Shown: piece by piece, positions 1-8,820 of the stretch
How positions within the stretch are numbered: the first letter of the stretch is position 1
Layout: every line of letters begins with the position of its first letter
Source: Mycobacterium sp. Marseille-P9652
GTDB lineage: Bacteria > Actinomycetota > Actinomycetes > Mycobacteriales > Mycobacteriaceae
DNA length: 64,000 nt
Assembly (NCBI RefSeq): GCF_902652685.1
Contig: NZ_CACRUY010000005.1
Location: forward strand, 62,001 to 126,000
Reading direction: 5' to 3'
Made by a program: the position numbers and the translations under genes
Notes under the pieces: model-generated
Told to the model about the DNA's origin: nothing
Database searches by the model: none
The model's input: only the letters and a program-made list of their open reading frames with translations

Positions 1-1094
1 AGTGGCGTGTCGGAGCGGTTGGCCAGCTGGATGAACTGCGTGGCCTTCTGCGACTCCTCGCTGAACAGCACGCCGCGGGCGTTGGCCAGGATGCCGAGCG
101 GGTAGCCGTGCAGCCGGGCCCAGCCGGTCACCAGCGACGAGCCGTACATCGGCTTGAACTCGTCGAATTCCGAGCCGTCGACGATGCGGGCGATCACCTC
201 GCGCGGGTCGAACGGGATGCGCAGATCGGCCGGCACGATGCCGATCAGTTCCTCGGCGTCGAACAGCGGCTCGGTGACCGGGCCGGGGGCGGGTCCCTGT
301 TTGGTCCAGTTCAGGCGCGCCACGATGCGGCGGCCGATACGGATGGCGTCGAGTTCGTCGACGGCGAAGTAGTCGGCCAGACCCGAGATGCGGGCGTGCA
401 TTTCGGCGCCGCCCAACGACTCGTCGTCGGACTCCTCGCCGGTGGCCATCTTCACCAGCGGCGGCCCGGCGAGGAACACCTTGGAGCGCTCCTTGATCAT
501 CACGACGTGATCGGACATCCCGGGAACGTAGGCGCCGCCCGCGGTGGAGTTGCCGAAGACCAGCGCGACGGTGGGGATTCCGGCGGCCGACAGCCGCGTG
601 AGGTCGCGGAACATCTGGCCGCCGGGGATGAACACCTCTTTCTGGGTGGGCAGGTCGGCACCGCCGGACTCCACCAGCGAGATCACCGGCAACCGGTTCT
701 CGAATGCGATCTTGTTGGCGCGCAATATCTTCCGCAGTGTCCACGGGTTGCTGGTGCCGCCCTTGACCGTGGGGTCGTTGGCCACGACCATGCACTCGAC
801 GCCGCAGACCGCGCCGATCCCGGTGACGATGCTGGCGCCGACCTGGAATTGGCTGCCGTAGGCGGCGAGCGGGCACAGCTCGAGGAAGGGGGAGTCGGGG
901 TCGACGAGCAGCTCGATGCGTTCGCGCGCGGTGAGCTTGCCGCGGGCGTGGTGCCGCTCGACGTACTTGGGCCCGCCGCCCGCGAGCGCCTTCGCGAGCT
1001 CGCCCTCGATCTCGGTGAGCTTCGCCGCGCACGCCGACGCTGCCTCGTCGTAGGCGGACGCGTTCGCGTCGAGGGTGGAGCGCAGGACGGTCAC
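1..1094 (-). CDS. accD2: Acyl-CoA carboxylase beta (carboxyltransferase) subunit, 3' part missing
   Basis: The reading frame is open from a GTG at 1094 to the left edge, about 364 codons of a protein normally near 530 residues. The N-terminus reads VTVLRSTLDANASAYDEAAS, which closely matches mycobacterial AccD2, and the rest keeps the biotin-dependent carboxyltransferase pattern. It would transfer CO2 from the biotinylated alpha subunit to an acyl-CoA in the cytoplasm. Its GTG overlaps the TGA of the upstream fadE13 (GTGA), so the two are translationally coupled. In M. tuberculosis the order is accA2-accD2-fadE13-Rv0976c, so accA2 should lie just beyond the left edge. The substrate is not shown by sequence; branched-chain acyl-CoA breakdown is an inference from the operon. 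Confidence 0.88.
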   Translation of the reverse strand, partial: MTVLRSTLDANASAYDEAASACAAKLTEIEGELAKALAGGGPKYVERHHARGKLTARERIELLVDPDSPFLELCPLAAYGSQFQVGASIVTGIGAVCGVECMVVANDPTVKGGTSNPWTLRKILRANKIAFENRLPVISLVESGGADLPTQKEVFIPGGQMFRDLTRLSAAGIPTVALVFGNSTAGGAYVPGMSDHVVMIKERSKVFLAGPPLVKMATGEESDDESLGGAEMHARISGLADYFAVDELDAIRIGRRIVARLNWTKQGPAPGPVTEPLFDAEELIGIVPADLRIPFDPREVIARIVDGSEFDEFKPMYGSSLVTGWARLHGYPLGILANARGVLFSEESQKATQFIQLANRSDTP

Positions 1095-2239
1095 GACTGA
1101 TACCCCAGGGTTTTCGCGGCCAGGGAGGTGAGGATCTCGGTGGTTCCGCCCCCGATGCCCAGGATCCGCATGTCCCGGTATTGGCGCTCGACCTCGGACT
1201 CGGCCATGTACCCCATCCCCCCGAACAGTTGGACGGCCTGGTTGGCCACCCATTCGCCGGCCTCGACGGCGGTGTTCTTGGCGAAGCACACCTCCGCGAT
1301 CAGATTGGTCTCGCCTGCGAGCTCGCGCTCGACCACGTGACGGGCGTACACCCGCGCGACGTCGATGCGGCGAGCCATCTCGGCCAGGGTGTTCTGCACC
1401 GACTGGCGCGATATCAGGGGGCGCCCGAACGTCTCCCGGTCGCGGCACCACTGCACCGTCAGGTCCAGACAGCGCTGGGCGCTCGAATACGCCTGCGCGG
1501 CAAGGCCGATGCGCTCGGAGACGAACGCGCGCGCGATTTGGAGGAATCCGCTGTTCTCCGCGCCGACCAGGTTGGCCGCCGGCACGCGCACGTCGGTGAA
1601 CGACAGCTCCGCGGTGTCCGAGGAGCGCCACCCCATCTTGTCCAGCTTGCGGCTCACCTCGAAGCCCGGCGTGCCCTTCTCGACGACGAGCAGCGAAACC
1701 CCGCCCGCCCCGGGGCCTCCGGTGCGTACCGCGGTGACGACGAAGTCGGCGCGCACGCCGGAGGTGATGTAGGTCTTGGCGCCGTTGACGACGTAGTGGT
1801 CGCCGTCCTTGACCGCCGAGGTGCGCAGGTGTCCGACGTCCGAGCCGCCGCCGGGCTCGGTGATGGCGAGCGCGCCGATCTTCTCGCCGGCCAGCGTCGG
1901 GCGCACGAACTCGTCGATCAGCCGCGCGTCGCCGGAGGCGATCATGTGGGGCACCGCGATGCCGCAGGTGAACAGCGACGCGAAAACGCCTCCGGGAGCG
2001 CCGGACTGGTGCACCTCCTCACAGATGATCACCGAGTCGGCGCCGTCGCCTCCGCCGCCGCCGACCGCCTCGGGGAAGCCCGCGCCGAGCAGCCCCGCCG
2101 CCCCGGCGCGCCGGTGCAGGTCGCGCGGCAGCTCACCGGCGTGTTCCCACTCGTCGACGTGGGGCAGGATCTCGCGTTCGGTGAAGGAGCGCACTGTCTT
2201 TCGCAGTTGCTCGCGCTCCGGCGTGGTCCACAGGTTCAT
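1091..2239 (-). CDS. fadE13: Acyl-CoA dehydrogenase
   Basis: This 382-residue FAD flavoenzyme has the usual acyl-CoA dehydrogenase length and layout. The N-terminal helical part starts MNLWTTPEREQLRKTVRSF. The middle flavin-binding segment has ALAITEPGGGSDVGHLRTSA, and the C-terminal helical bundle ends QLFGGMGYMAESEVERQYRD, which includes the substrate/FAD loop. It would introduce a trans-2 double bond into an acyl-CoA. The ATG overlaps the stop of the upstream AtuA-like gene (ATGA), and its own TGA overlaps the accD2 start, so the three genes form one tightly coupled operon. Synteny with Rv0975c supports the symbol. Chain length and branching of the substrate cannot be read from the sequence. 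Confidence 0.9.
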   Translation of the reverse strand: MNLWTTPEREQLRKTVRSFTEREILPHVDEWEHAGELPRDLHRRAGAAGLLGAGFPEAVGGGGGDGADSVIICEEVHQSGAPGGVFASLFTCGIAVPHMIASGDARLIDEFVRPTLAGEKIGALAITEPGGGSDVGHLRTSAVKDGDHYVVNGAKTYITSGVRADFVVTAVRTGGPGAGGVSLLVVEKGTPGFEVSRKLDKMGWRSSDTAELSFTDVRVPAANLVGAENSGFLQIARAFVSERIGLAAQAYSSAQRCLDLTVQWCRDRETFGRPLISRQSVQNTLAEMARRIDVARVYARHVVERELAGETNLIAEVCFAKNTAVEAGEWVANQAVQLFGGMGYMAESEVERQYRDMRILGIGGGTTEILTSLAAKTLGYQS

Positions 2240-3939
2240 GACAGCAGGCTCTCCGGAATGTCGAGGTGGCGGCTGCGCAGCCATTCGCCCAGCCCCTTGG
2301 CTTGCGGGTCGAAACGCGCCTGGTAGGCGACCCCCTGGCCGAGGATGCCGTCGATGACGAAGTTGACCGCGCGCAGGTTGGGCAAAAGATGACGGGTGAC
2401 CTCGAGGTCGGCGGCCTCTGGCAGGAGTTCTTTGAGCAGCTCGACGGTCAGCGTGTTGGCCAGCCAGCGCCACTGGTCGTCGGTGCGGACCCAGACCCCG
2501 ACGTTGGCCGAGCCGCCCTTGTCGCCGCTGCGGGCCCCTGCGATGCGGCCCAGCGGGACGCGCCGCGTCGGCTCGGCGGGTAGCGGTTCCGGCGGTGCCG
2601 GGTCCCCGGCCGGCTTCAGCGCCAGAGTGTCCGTGGCGCAGGGGATTTCGACGCGGGTGCCGTCGGCGTGCACCGCGACGTGCGGGACGTCGTGCGCGTC
2701 GACGTAGCCGGGGCTGAACACCCCGTATACCTGGCCGTCGCCCGGCGGGGCCGTCACGTGGAAGCCCGGATAGCTCGCGAGCGCCAGTTCGACCGCCGCG
2801 GAGGAGAATTGGCGGCCGACGTTCGCGGGGTCGGGGTCGCGGACCACGCAGTGCAGCAGCGCGCTCGCGGCCTCCTCGGTGTCGGCGTCGGCGTGGTCGG
2901 TGCGGGCCAGCGACCACTGCAGCTCGGCGGGCTTCACCGTCAAGGCGGATTCCAGCTGCCGGCGCACCAGTTCGGCCTTGGCCTCGATGTCCAATCCCGT
3001 CAGCACGAACGTCATGGAGTTGCGGAACCCACCGATGCTGTTGAGCGACACCTTGAGCGTGGGTGGCGGCGGTTCGCCGCGCACGCCGGTGATGCGCACG
3101 CGGTCGGTGCCGTCCGAGGCCAATTGGATCGAGTCCATCCGCGCGGTCACGTCGGGGTTGGCGTAGCGCGCGCCGGTGATCTCGTAGAGCAGTTGCGCGG
3201 TGACCGTGTCGACGCTGACGAGGCCACCGGTGCCGGGGTGCTTGGTGATCACCGAGGAGCCGTCGGCGTGCACCTCGGCCAGCGGGAAGCCGGCGTGCGT
3301 CAGGTCCGGAACCTCGGTGAAGAACGAGTAGTTGCCGCCGGTGGCCTGCACGCCGCATTCGATGACGTGGCCGGCGACCACCGCTCCGGCCAGCGCGTCG
3401 TAGTCCGTGGGTACCCAGCCGAAGTGCGCCGCCGCGGCGCCGACGATCACCGAGGCGTCGGTCACCCGGCCGGTGACGACGACGTCGGCGCCGTCGTTCA
3501 GGCAGTCGACGATGCCCCACGCCCCCAGGTAGGCGTTCGCGGTCAGCGGGGAGCCCAGGCCGAGGTCGGCCGCGCGGGCCAGCAGGTCGTCGCCCTCGAC
3601 GTGGGCGACGCGGGCGTCGACGCCGAGGCGTTCGGCCAGCGCGCGGATCGCGTCGGCCAGCCCGGCCGGGTTGAGGCCGCCGGCGTTTGCGACGATGCGC
3701 ACGCCGCGGTCGCGCGCCTCGCCCAGGCAGTCCTCGAGCTGGTTTAGGAAGGTCTTGGCGTAGCCGCGCTCGGGATGCTTCATCCGGTCGCGGCCAAGGA
3801 TCAGCATGGTCAGTTCGGCCAGGTAATCGCCGGTGAGGAAGTCGACGTCACCGCCGGTGAGCATCTCGCGCATCGCCGAGAGGCGGTCGCCGTAGAAGCC
3901 CGAGCAGTTCGCGATCCGGACGGCGTCGAGTGACGCCAT
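2236..3939 (-). CDS. AtuA-like (DUF1446) acyclic terpene/acyl utilisation protein, Rv0976c homolog
   Basis: This protein of about 567 residues begins MASLDAVRIANCSGFYGDRL and resembles the AtuA/DUF1446 family. That family is found with acyl-CoA carboxylases and dehydrogenases in citronellol/geraniol and leucine-type degradation; its exact reaction is unknown. Glycine-rich stretches such as VANAGGLNPAGLADAIRALA and VVTGRVTDASVIVGAAAAHF are typical. A GGAGG sits six bases before the ATG at 3939, which supports this start over ATGs further upstream. It is the first gene of a coupled operon with fadE13 and accD2, overlapping the next start by ATGA. A palindrome about 40 bases upstream may be its operator. 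Confidence 0.82.
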   Translation of the reverse strand: MASLDAVRIANCSGFYGDRLSAMREMLTGGDVDFLTGDYLAELTMLILGRDRMKHPERGYAKTFLNQLEDCLGEARDRGVRIVANAGGLNPAGLADAIRALAERLGVDARVAHVEGDDLLARAADLGLGSPLTANAYLGAWGIVDCLNDGADVVVTGRVTDASVIVGAAAAHFGWVPTDYDALAGAVVAGHVIECGVQATGGNYSFFTEVPDLTHAGFPLAEVHADGSSVITKHPGTGGLVSVDTVTAQLLYEITGARYANPDVTARMDSIQLASDGTDRVRITGVRGEPPPPTLKVSLNSIGGFRNSMTFVLTGLDIEAKAELVRRQLESALTVKPAELQWSLARTDHADADTEEAASALLHCVVRDPDPANVGRQFSSAAVELALASYPGFHVTAPPGDGQVYGVFSPGYVDAHDVPHVAVHADGTRVEIPCATDTLALKPAGDPAPPEPLPAEPTRRVPLGRIAGARSGDKGGSANVGVWVRTDDQWRWLANTLTVELLKELLPEAADLEVTRHLLPNLRAVNFVIDGILGQGVAYQARFDPQAKGLGEWLRSRHLDIPESLLS

Positions 3940-3976
3940 GCGCATCCTCCCTTCAGGGATCACCATGAGCGCAACC

Positions 3977-3992
3977 AACCAACCGGTAGGTT
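3977..3992. promoter_or_regulatory. Candidate TetR-type operator AACCAACCGGTAGGTT
   Basis: This 16-base palindrome is symmetric at 14 of 16 positions around a central ACCGGT. It lies 38 bases upstream of the AtuA-like gene, in the divergent region shared with rpmF. Size, symmetry and placement before a fadE/acc operon fit a TetR-family lipid-catabolism repressor site. The repressor is not encoded nearby, so its identity is open. Confidence 0.5.
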
Positions 3993-4217
3993 AGCCGGTG
4001 TCGCCGGTGCCGCGTCAAGGTGCCCGGCGTCGCCGCCGAGATTGCCGCCAGGGTCGCGCCAAGCGCCCCGAGCGCGATCCCCAGGGCACTGTCGGCGAAG
4101 CGCGGTTTTGGCCGCAACCAGGTCACCGACTATTCTGGAAGGCAATCGTCGCCGTTCGGCCTCACGGCCATGCCGCGCGACACACCGACCCAACCCCCCG
4201 AGGAGTTAGGCCCGACC

Positions 4218-4391
4218 ATGGCCGTACCCAAGCGCAGAATGTCGCGCGCGAACACCCGAAGCCGTCGCGCGCAGTGGAAGGCCAAGCCGACCGAGCTCGT
4301 CGGCGTCACGGTCGCGGGTCAGAAGCACAAGGTGCCCCGGAGGCTGCTCAAGGCTGCCCGGCTTGGTCTCATCGACCTCGACCGCCGTTAA
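4218..4391 (+). CDS. rpmF: 50S ribosomal protein L32, zinc-free form
   Basis: This 57-residue protein begins [20 protein letters not shown] and ends [15 protein letters not shown], the usual length and shape of mycobacterial L32. It is a basic protein of the large subunit. The CxxC pairs of zinc-binding L32 are absent: there is no cysteine at all, so this is a C-minus type. An AGGAG lies 12 bases before the ATG. It stands alone between the catabolic operon and mprA and is followed by a GC-rich hairpin. Confidence 0.95.
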   Translation: MAVPKRRMSRANTRSRRAQWKAKPTELVGVTVAGQKHKVPRRLLKAARLGLIDLDRR

Positions 4392-4412
4392 GCAGACTGC
4401 CCGACTTCTCCT

Positions 4413-4428
4413 CGGGCCGTTCGGCCCG
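4413..4428 (+). terminator. GC hairpin after rpmF
   Basis: A perfect 7-bp stem (CGGGCCG / CGGCCCG) with a TT loop lies 21 bases after the rpmF stop. It is nested inside a second pair, GCCCGAC at 4399-4405 and GTCGGGC at 4436-4442. There is no U-tract, which is common for mycobacterial terminators. It could insulate rpmF from mprA. Confidence 0.45.
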
Positions 4429-4467
4429 CATCGTCGTCGGGCGGATCTCGGCAAACTTGCGGCGCGC

Positions 4468-4487
4468 CTCTCAGGCCGCTCTCAGGC
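4468..4487 (+). promoter_or_regulatory. MprA box upstream of mprA
   Basis: Two direct copies of CTCTCAGGC (4468-4476 and 4479-4487) start 11 bases apart, one helical turn, and end 15 bases before the mprA GTG. MprA is known to bind loosely conserved tandem repeats of this kind upstream of its own gene. The same spacing and core recur before pepD in this window, so autoregulation is the likely role. Confidence 0.7.
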
Positions 4488-4502
4488 GCTAGGACGAAAC
4501 TA

Positions 4503-5195
4503 GTGGCCGTGCGCATACTTGTCGTCGATGACGATCGCGCGGTGCGCGAGTCGCTGCGCCGGTCGCTCTCCTTCAACGGCTACTCCGTCGAGTTGGCCCA
4601 CGACGGCCTCGAGGCCCTCGAGATGATCGCCAGCGACCGGCCCGACGCGCTCGTGCTGGACGTGATGATGCCGCGGCTGGACGGGCTGGAGGTGTGTCGG
4701 CAGCTCCGCAGCACCGGCGACGACCTGCCGATCCTCGTGCTGACCGCCCGCGATTCGGTGTCCGAGCGGGTCGCCGGGCTGGACGCCGGCGCCGACGACT
4801 ACCTGCCGAAGCCGTTCGCCCTCGAGGAACTGCTGGCCCGCATGCGCGCCCTGCTGCGTCGCACCAAGCCCGACGACGACGCCGAATCCGTGGCCATGAC
4901 GTTCTCCGACCTGACCCTGGATCCGGTCACCCGCGAAGTCACCCGCGGGCAGCGCCGGATCAGCCTCACCCGCACCGAGTTCTCGTTGCTCGAGATGCTG
5001 ATCGCCAACCCGCGCCGCGTGTTGACCCGCAGCCGCATCCTCGAAGAGGTGTGGGGCTTCGACTTCCCCACGTCGGGCAACGCCCTTGAGGTCTACGTGG
5101 GCTACCTGCGCCGCAAGACCGAGGCCGACGGCGAGCCGCGGCTGATCCACACCGTGCGCGGGGTGGGATACGTCCTGCGGGAGACGCCGCCGTAA
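4503..5195 (+). CDS. mprA: Response regulator MprA
   Basis: This OmpR-family regulator of 230 residues is nearly identical in sequence to M. tuberculosis MprA. The receiver domain spans about residues 1-120, with the acidic pocket DDD at 9-11, the phospho-acceptor Asp53 in [13 protein letters not shown] and the conserved Lys in LPKPF. The C-terminal winged-helix domain has the [10 protein letters not shown] and [10 protein letters not shown] motifs. With MprB it controls the envelope-stress response, including sigE and pepD. The start is a GTG. Its TAA overlaps the mprB ATG (TAATG), so the two are coupled. Tandem MprA boxes lie just upstream. Confidence 0.96.
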   Translation: MAVRILVVDDDRAVRESLRRSLSFNGYSVELAHDGLEALEMIASDRPDALVLDVMMPRLDGLEVCRQLRSTGDDLPILVLTARDSVSERVAGLDAGADDYLPKPFALEELLARMRALLRRTKPDDDAESVAMTFSDLTLDPVTREVTRGQRRISLTRTEFSLLEMLIANPRRVLTRSRILEEVWGFDFPTSGNALEVYVGYLRRKTEADGEPRLIHTVRGVGYVLRETPP

Positions 5196-6724
5196 TGATC
5201 CGCTTCGACCGGCGCCGGCGCCCCCCGCGGCGGGCCAGCACGTCATTGTCCCTGCGGTGGAGGGTGATGCTGCTGGCGATGTCCATGGTGGCGATGGTCG
5301 TCGTGTTGATGTCCTTCGCCGTCTACGCCGTGATCGCCGCCGCGCTCTACAGCGACATCGACAACCAACTGCAGAGCCGGGCGCAACTGCTGATCGCCAG
5401 CGGTTCGCTGGCCGCCGATCCCGGAAAGGCCATCGAGGGCACGGCCTATTCGGACGTCAACGCGATGCTCGTGAACCCGGGGCATTCCGTCTACACGGCC
5501 CAGCAACCGGGCCAGACGCTGCCGATGGGCGACCCGGAGAAGGCGGTCATCCGCGGCGACCTGTTCATGTCTCGGCGCACGGCGGGCGACCAGCGGATCC
5601 TGGCCGTCCACCTGCCCAACGGCTGTTCGTTGCTGATCTCCAAGAGCCTCAGGCCCACCGAGGCGGTGATGACCAGGCTGCGCTGGGTGCTGTTGATCGT
5701 CGGCGGGGTCGGCGTCGCGGTGGCCGCCGTGGCGGGCGGCATGGTGACCCGGGCCGGGCTGCGGCCCGTGGCCCGCTTGACCGAGGCCGCCGAGCGGGTG
5801 GCCCGCACCGACGACCTGCGCCCCATCCCGGTCTTCGGCAGTGACGAATTGGCAAGGCTCACCGAGGCTTTCAACCTGATGCTGCGCGCTTTGGCCGAAT
5901 CCCGGGAGCGGCAGGCGCGACTGGTCACCGACGCCGGGCACGAGCTGCGTACCCCGCTGACGTCGCTGCGCACCAACGTCGAACTGCTGATGGCGGCGAT
6001 GGAGCCCGGCGCGCCGCGGCTGCCCGAGCAGGAGATGGTCGGGCTGCGTGAGGACGTGCTCGCCCAGATCGAGGAATTGTCCACGCTGGTGGGCGATTTG
6101 GTGGACCTGACGCGCGACGACGCCGGCCAGGTGGTGCACGAGCCGGTCGACATGTCCGAGGTGATCGACCGCAGCCTGGAGCGAGTCAAGCGGCGGCGCA
6201 ACGACATTCACTTCGACGTCGAGGCGATCCCCTGGCAGGTCTACGGCGACGCGGCGGGGCTGTCGCGCGCGGTGCTGAACCTGATGGACAACGCCGCGAA
6301 GTGGAGTCCGGCCGGCGGCCGCGTCGGCGTCACGATGCGCCAACTCGATTCGTCGCACGCCGAACTGGTGGTGTGCGACCAAGGCCCGGGGATCCCGCTG
6401 CACGAGCGGCGCCTGGTGTTCGAGCGGTTCTATCGATCGACCACGGCGCGCGCGATGCCCGGCTCGGGCCTGGGGCTGGCGATCGTCAAGAAGGTGGTGC
6501 TCAACCACGGCGGGATGATCCGGATCGAGGACACCGTGCCGGGCGGGCAGCCCCCGGGTACGTCCATCTACGTTCTCCTGCCGGGCCGCCGGATCCCGGC
6601 TCCGGCGTACCGGCCCTCCGAGGCGCCGGACGCCATGACCGAGCCGTTCGATTCGGCCCCCGAGAACTCTCGGGAACCAGCGAACGTTGTCTCAGTGGAC
6701 TCTCAGTCCGCGCAGGCAACGTAG
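5195..6724 (+). CDS. mprB: Sensor histidine kinase MprB
   Basis: This 509-residue membrane kinase has a first transmembrane helix at about residues 22-50, an extracytoplasmic sensor of about 110 residues and a second helix at about 163-183. A HAMP linker follows, then the HisKA box VTDAGHELRTPLTSLRTNVE with the phospho-histidine at His249. The HATPase domain shows the N box NLMDNAAKWSP, G1 CDQGPGIP and G2 GSGLGLAIVKK. The family senses envelope damage and interacts with DnaK; that is known from M. tuberculosis and not visible here. Its last codons contain the pepD MprA box, so the 3' end of this gene doubles as promoter DNA. Confidence 0.96.
   Translation: MIRFDRRRRPPRRASTSLSLRWRVMLLAMSMVAMVVVLMSFAVYAVIAAALYSDIDNQLQSRAQLLIASGSLAADPGKAIEGTAYSDVNAMLVNPGHSVYTAQQPGQTLPMGDPEKAVIRGDLFMSRRTAGDQRILAVHLPNGCSLLISKSLRPTEAVMTRLRWVLLIVGGVGVAVAAVAGGMVTRAGLRPVARLTEAAERVARTDDLRPIPVFGSDELARLTEAFNLMLRALAESRERQARLVTDAGHELRTPLTSLRTNVELLMAAMEPGAPRLPEQEMVGLREDVLAQIEELSTLVGDLVDLTRDDAGQVVHEPVDMSEVIDRSLERVKRRRNDIHFDVEAIPWQVYGDAAGLSRAVLNLMDNAAKWSPAGGRVGVTMRQLDSSHAELVVCDQGPGIPLHERRLVFERFYRSTTARAMPGSGLGLAIVKKVVLNHGGMIRIEDTVPGGQPPGTSIYVLLPGRRIPAPAYRPSEAPDAMTEPFDSAPENSREPANVVSVDSQSAQAT
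6690..6707 (+). promoter_or_regulatory. MprA box upstream of pepD, inside the mprB 3' end
   Basis: Direct repeats TCTCAGT at 6690-6696 and 6701-6707 are spaced 11 bases start to start, exactly as in the mprA promoter. They lie within the last codons of mprB and 33 bases before the proposed pepD TTG. This predicts separate MprA-dependent transcription of pepD in addition to read-through from mprAB. Confidence 0.65.
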
Positions 6725-6739
6725 GCCTGCACGTTACTG

Positions 6740-8260
6740 TTGGATCAGCAAGTCGAGCCCGACGACGAGCCGAATGCCGAAATAGAGGAAGAGCGACGTA
6801 GCGACATGACGAATGACCCGAGGTATTCGCCACCGCCGCAGCAGCCGGGATATCCGGCGGCGCCGAGCCAGGCCCCCGGACACGCGACGTCCCCTGGGTA
6901 TGCCCAGGGGCGCCCGCAGCCCTATGGCCAGCAGTACGACTGGCGCTACCAGTCGTCGCAGCAGGCGCAGGCGGGTCCCTACCGTCAGCCCTACGAGCCG
7001 TTCGGTGGCACGGGGCCCGGGCGGATCCCCGGGGGCACCGGCCCCATCCCCGGTGGCACCGGGACGGGCCCGATCACCGGGATGATGCCGCCGCTGGGTC
7101 CGCCACCGCACGGGCCGCAAAGGCGTTCGCGCGCAGGGCTTTTGACGGTGGGTGCGCTGGCCATCGCCGTCGTCTCGGCGGGCATCGGCGGCGTTGCCGC
7201 CACCGCCGTCGAATTGGGCACGCACACGCAGGGCGGCAAGAACGGCGGGATCATCGCGGGCGCGCCGAGTGTCCCTGCGGCGAACATGCCTCCGGGCAGC
7301 GTCGAGCAGGTCGCCTCGAAGGTGGTGCCCAGCGTGGTGATGCTGGAGACCGACCTGGGCCGCCAGTCCGAAGAGGGCTCGGGCATCGTGCTCTCGGCCG
7401 ACGGCCTGATCCTGACCAACAACCACGTGGTGGCCGCGGCCGCGAAGCCGGGCGGCCCGCCGGGCGGCCCGCCCGGTGCGCCCGCCGGCTCGCCGCCGCC
7501 GAAGACGACGGTCACGTTCTCCGACGGCCGCACGGCGCCGTTCACGGTCGTCGGCGCCGACCCCACGAGCGACATCGCGGTGATCCGCGTGCAGGGCGTC
7601 TCCGGCCTCACCCCGATATCGCTGGGATCCTCGTCGGACCTGCGGGTGGGCCAGCCGGTGGTCGCCATCGGCTCGCCGTTGGGACTGTCGGGCACGGTGA
7701 CCACCGGCATCGTCAGCGCGCTCAACCGTCCGGTGTCCACCACCGGTGAGTCGGGTAACCAGAACACCGTGCTGGACGCGATCCAGACCGACGCCGCGAT
7801 CAACCCCGGTAACTCGGGCGGCGCGTTGGTCAACATGAGCGGTCAGCTGGTGGGGGTCAACTCGGCGATCGCCACCCTGGGCGCCGACTCGCCGGACGCG
7901 CAGAGCGGCTCGATCGGGCTGGGCTTCGCCATTCCGGTCGACCAGGCCAAGCGCATCGCCGACGAGTTGATCAGCACGGGCAAGGCGACGCACGCCTCGC
8001 TGGGCGTGCAGGTGACCAACGACAAGGGCACCCCCGGCGCCAAGGTGGTCGACGTCGTGCCGAACGGCGCGGCCGCGGCCGCCGGCGTGCCCAAGGGCGT
8101 CGTGGTCACTAAGTGTGACGATCGCCCGATCAGCAGCGCCGACGCGCTGGTCGCGGCCGTGCGTTCGAAATCGCCCGGCGACAAGGTGACGCTGACCTTC
8201 CAGGATCCCGCTGGTGGCAGCCGCACCCTTCCGGTCACCCTGGGGAAGGCGGATCAGTAG
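6740..8260 (+). CDS. pepD: HtrA-like serine protease PepD
   Basis: This membrane-anchored periplasmic protease/chaperone acts in the MprAB/SigE stress pathway. A proline- and glycine-rich cytoplasmic N-terminus leads to a transmembrane helix at about residues 135-157. The trypsin-like domain follows, with His229 in TNNHVVAA, Asp278 in TSDIAVIRV and Ser359 in NPGNSGGAL, and then a C-terminal PDZ domain. The TTG at 6740 gives an acidic 22-residue leader; an ATG at 6806 (MTNDPRYSPP) is the alternative. M. tuberculosis PepD also starts upstream of that MTN motif, so I kept the longer form. A run of Pro-Gly between the His and Asp residues (about 235-250) is longer than in M. tuberculosis. Confidence 0.93.
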   Translation: MDQQVEPDDEPNAEIEEERRSDMTNDPRYSPPPQQPGYPAAPSQAPGHATSPGYAQGRPQPYGQQYDWRYQSSQQAQAGPYRQPYEPFGGTGPGRIPGGTGPIPGGTGTGPITGMMPPLGPPPHGPQRRSRAGLLTVGALAIAVVSAGIGGVAATAVELGTHTQGGKNGGIIAGAPSVPAANMPPGSVEQVASKVVPSVVMLETDLGRQSEEGSGIVLSADGLILTNNHVVAAAAKPGGPPGGPPGAPAGSPPPKTTVTFSDGRTAPFTVVGADPTSDIAVIRVQGVSGLTPISLGSSSDLRVGQPVVAIGSPLGLSGTVTTGIVSALNRPVSTTGESGNQNTVLDAIQTDAAINPGNSGGALVNMSGQLVGVNSAIATLGADSPDAQSGSIGLGFAIPVDQAKRIADELISTGKATHASLGVQVTNDKGTPGAKVVDVVPNGAAAAAGVPKGVVVTKCDDRPISSADALVAAVRSKSPGDKVTLTFQDPAGGSRTLPVTLGKADQ

Positions 8261-8820
8261 TGAGGGTCGACGAGCCACTGAACGAATCGTTGTCGGAGCT
8301 GGGATATAGCGTGGCTCCCATGGAAGCGGGTGCGGAGCTGGTAGTCGGCCGCGCGCTGGTCGTGGTGGTCGACGACCGCACGGCCCACGGGGACGAAGAG
8401 GACCACAGCGGTCCGCTGGTCACCGAGCTGCTCACCGAGGCGGGCTTCGTCGTCGACGGGGTGGTGGCGGTCGCGGCGGACGAGGTCGAGATCCGCAATG
8501 CGCTGAATACGGCGGTGATCGGCGGGGTGGACCTGGTGGTGTCGGTGGGCGGCACGGGCGTCACCCCGCGCGACGTCACGCCCGAGGCCACGCGCGAGAT
8601 CCTGGACCGCGAGATCCTCGGCATCGCCGAGGCCATCCGGGCGTCGGGACTGGCCGCGGGCATCATCGACGCCGGCCTGTCGCGCGGCCTGGCCGGCGTG
8701 TCCGGAAGCACGTTGGTGGTCAACCTCGCCGGTTCCCGTTACGCGGTTCGCGACGGGATGGCGACGCTGAACCCGCTGGCCGCGCAGATCATCGGCCAGC
8801 TGTCCAGCCTGGAGATCTAG
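8260..8820 (+). CDS. moaB2: Molybdopterin adenylyltransferase-like protein MoaB2
   Basis: This 186-residue MoaB/Mog-fold protein carries the MPT-binding signature [20 protein letters not shown]. The family adenylylates molybdopterin before metal insertion; MoaB2 paralogs may be partly redundant or have diverged. The GTG at 8260 overlaps the TAG of pepD (TAGTG), so it is cotranslated with the stress protease, an arrangement also seen in M. tuberculosis. Its stop codon shares the CTAG with the convergent mscL stop. Why a molybdenum-cofactor gene sits in the mprAB-pepD operon is unknown. Confidence 0.88.
   Translation: MRVDEPLNESLSELGYSVAPMEAGAELVVGRALVVVVDDRTAHGDEEDHSGPLVTELLTEAGFVVDGVVAVAADEVEIRNALNTAVIGGVDLVVSVGGTGVTPRDVTPEATREILDREILGIAEAIRASGLAAGIIDAGLSRGLAGVSGSTLVVNLAGSRYAVRDGMATLNPLAAQIIGQLSSLEI

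Noticed and set aside
1091-3520. An 809-codon minus-strand frame covering fadE13 and more
   Set aside because: Only its last 382 codons are protein-like. The upstream part is an Arg-rich out-of-frame reading of the AtuA-like gene.
4399-4442. Riboswitch between rpmF and mprA
   Set aside because: The structure is a simple nested GC hairpin without a recognisable aptamer core, so terminator is the simpler reading.
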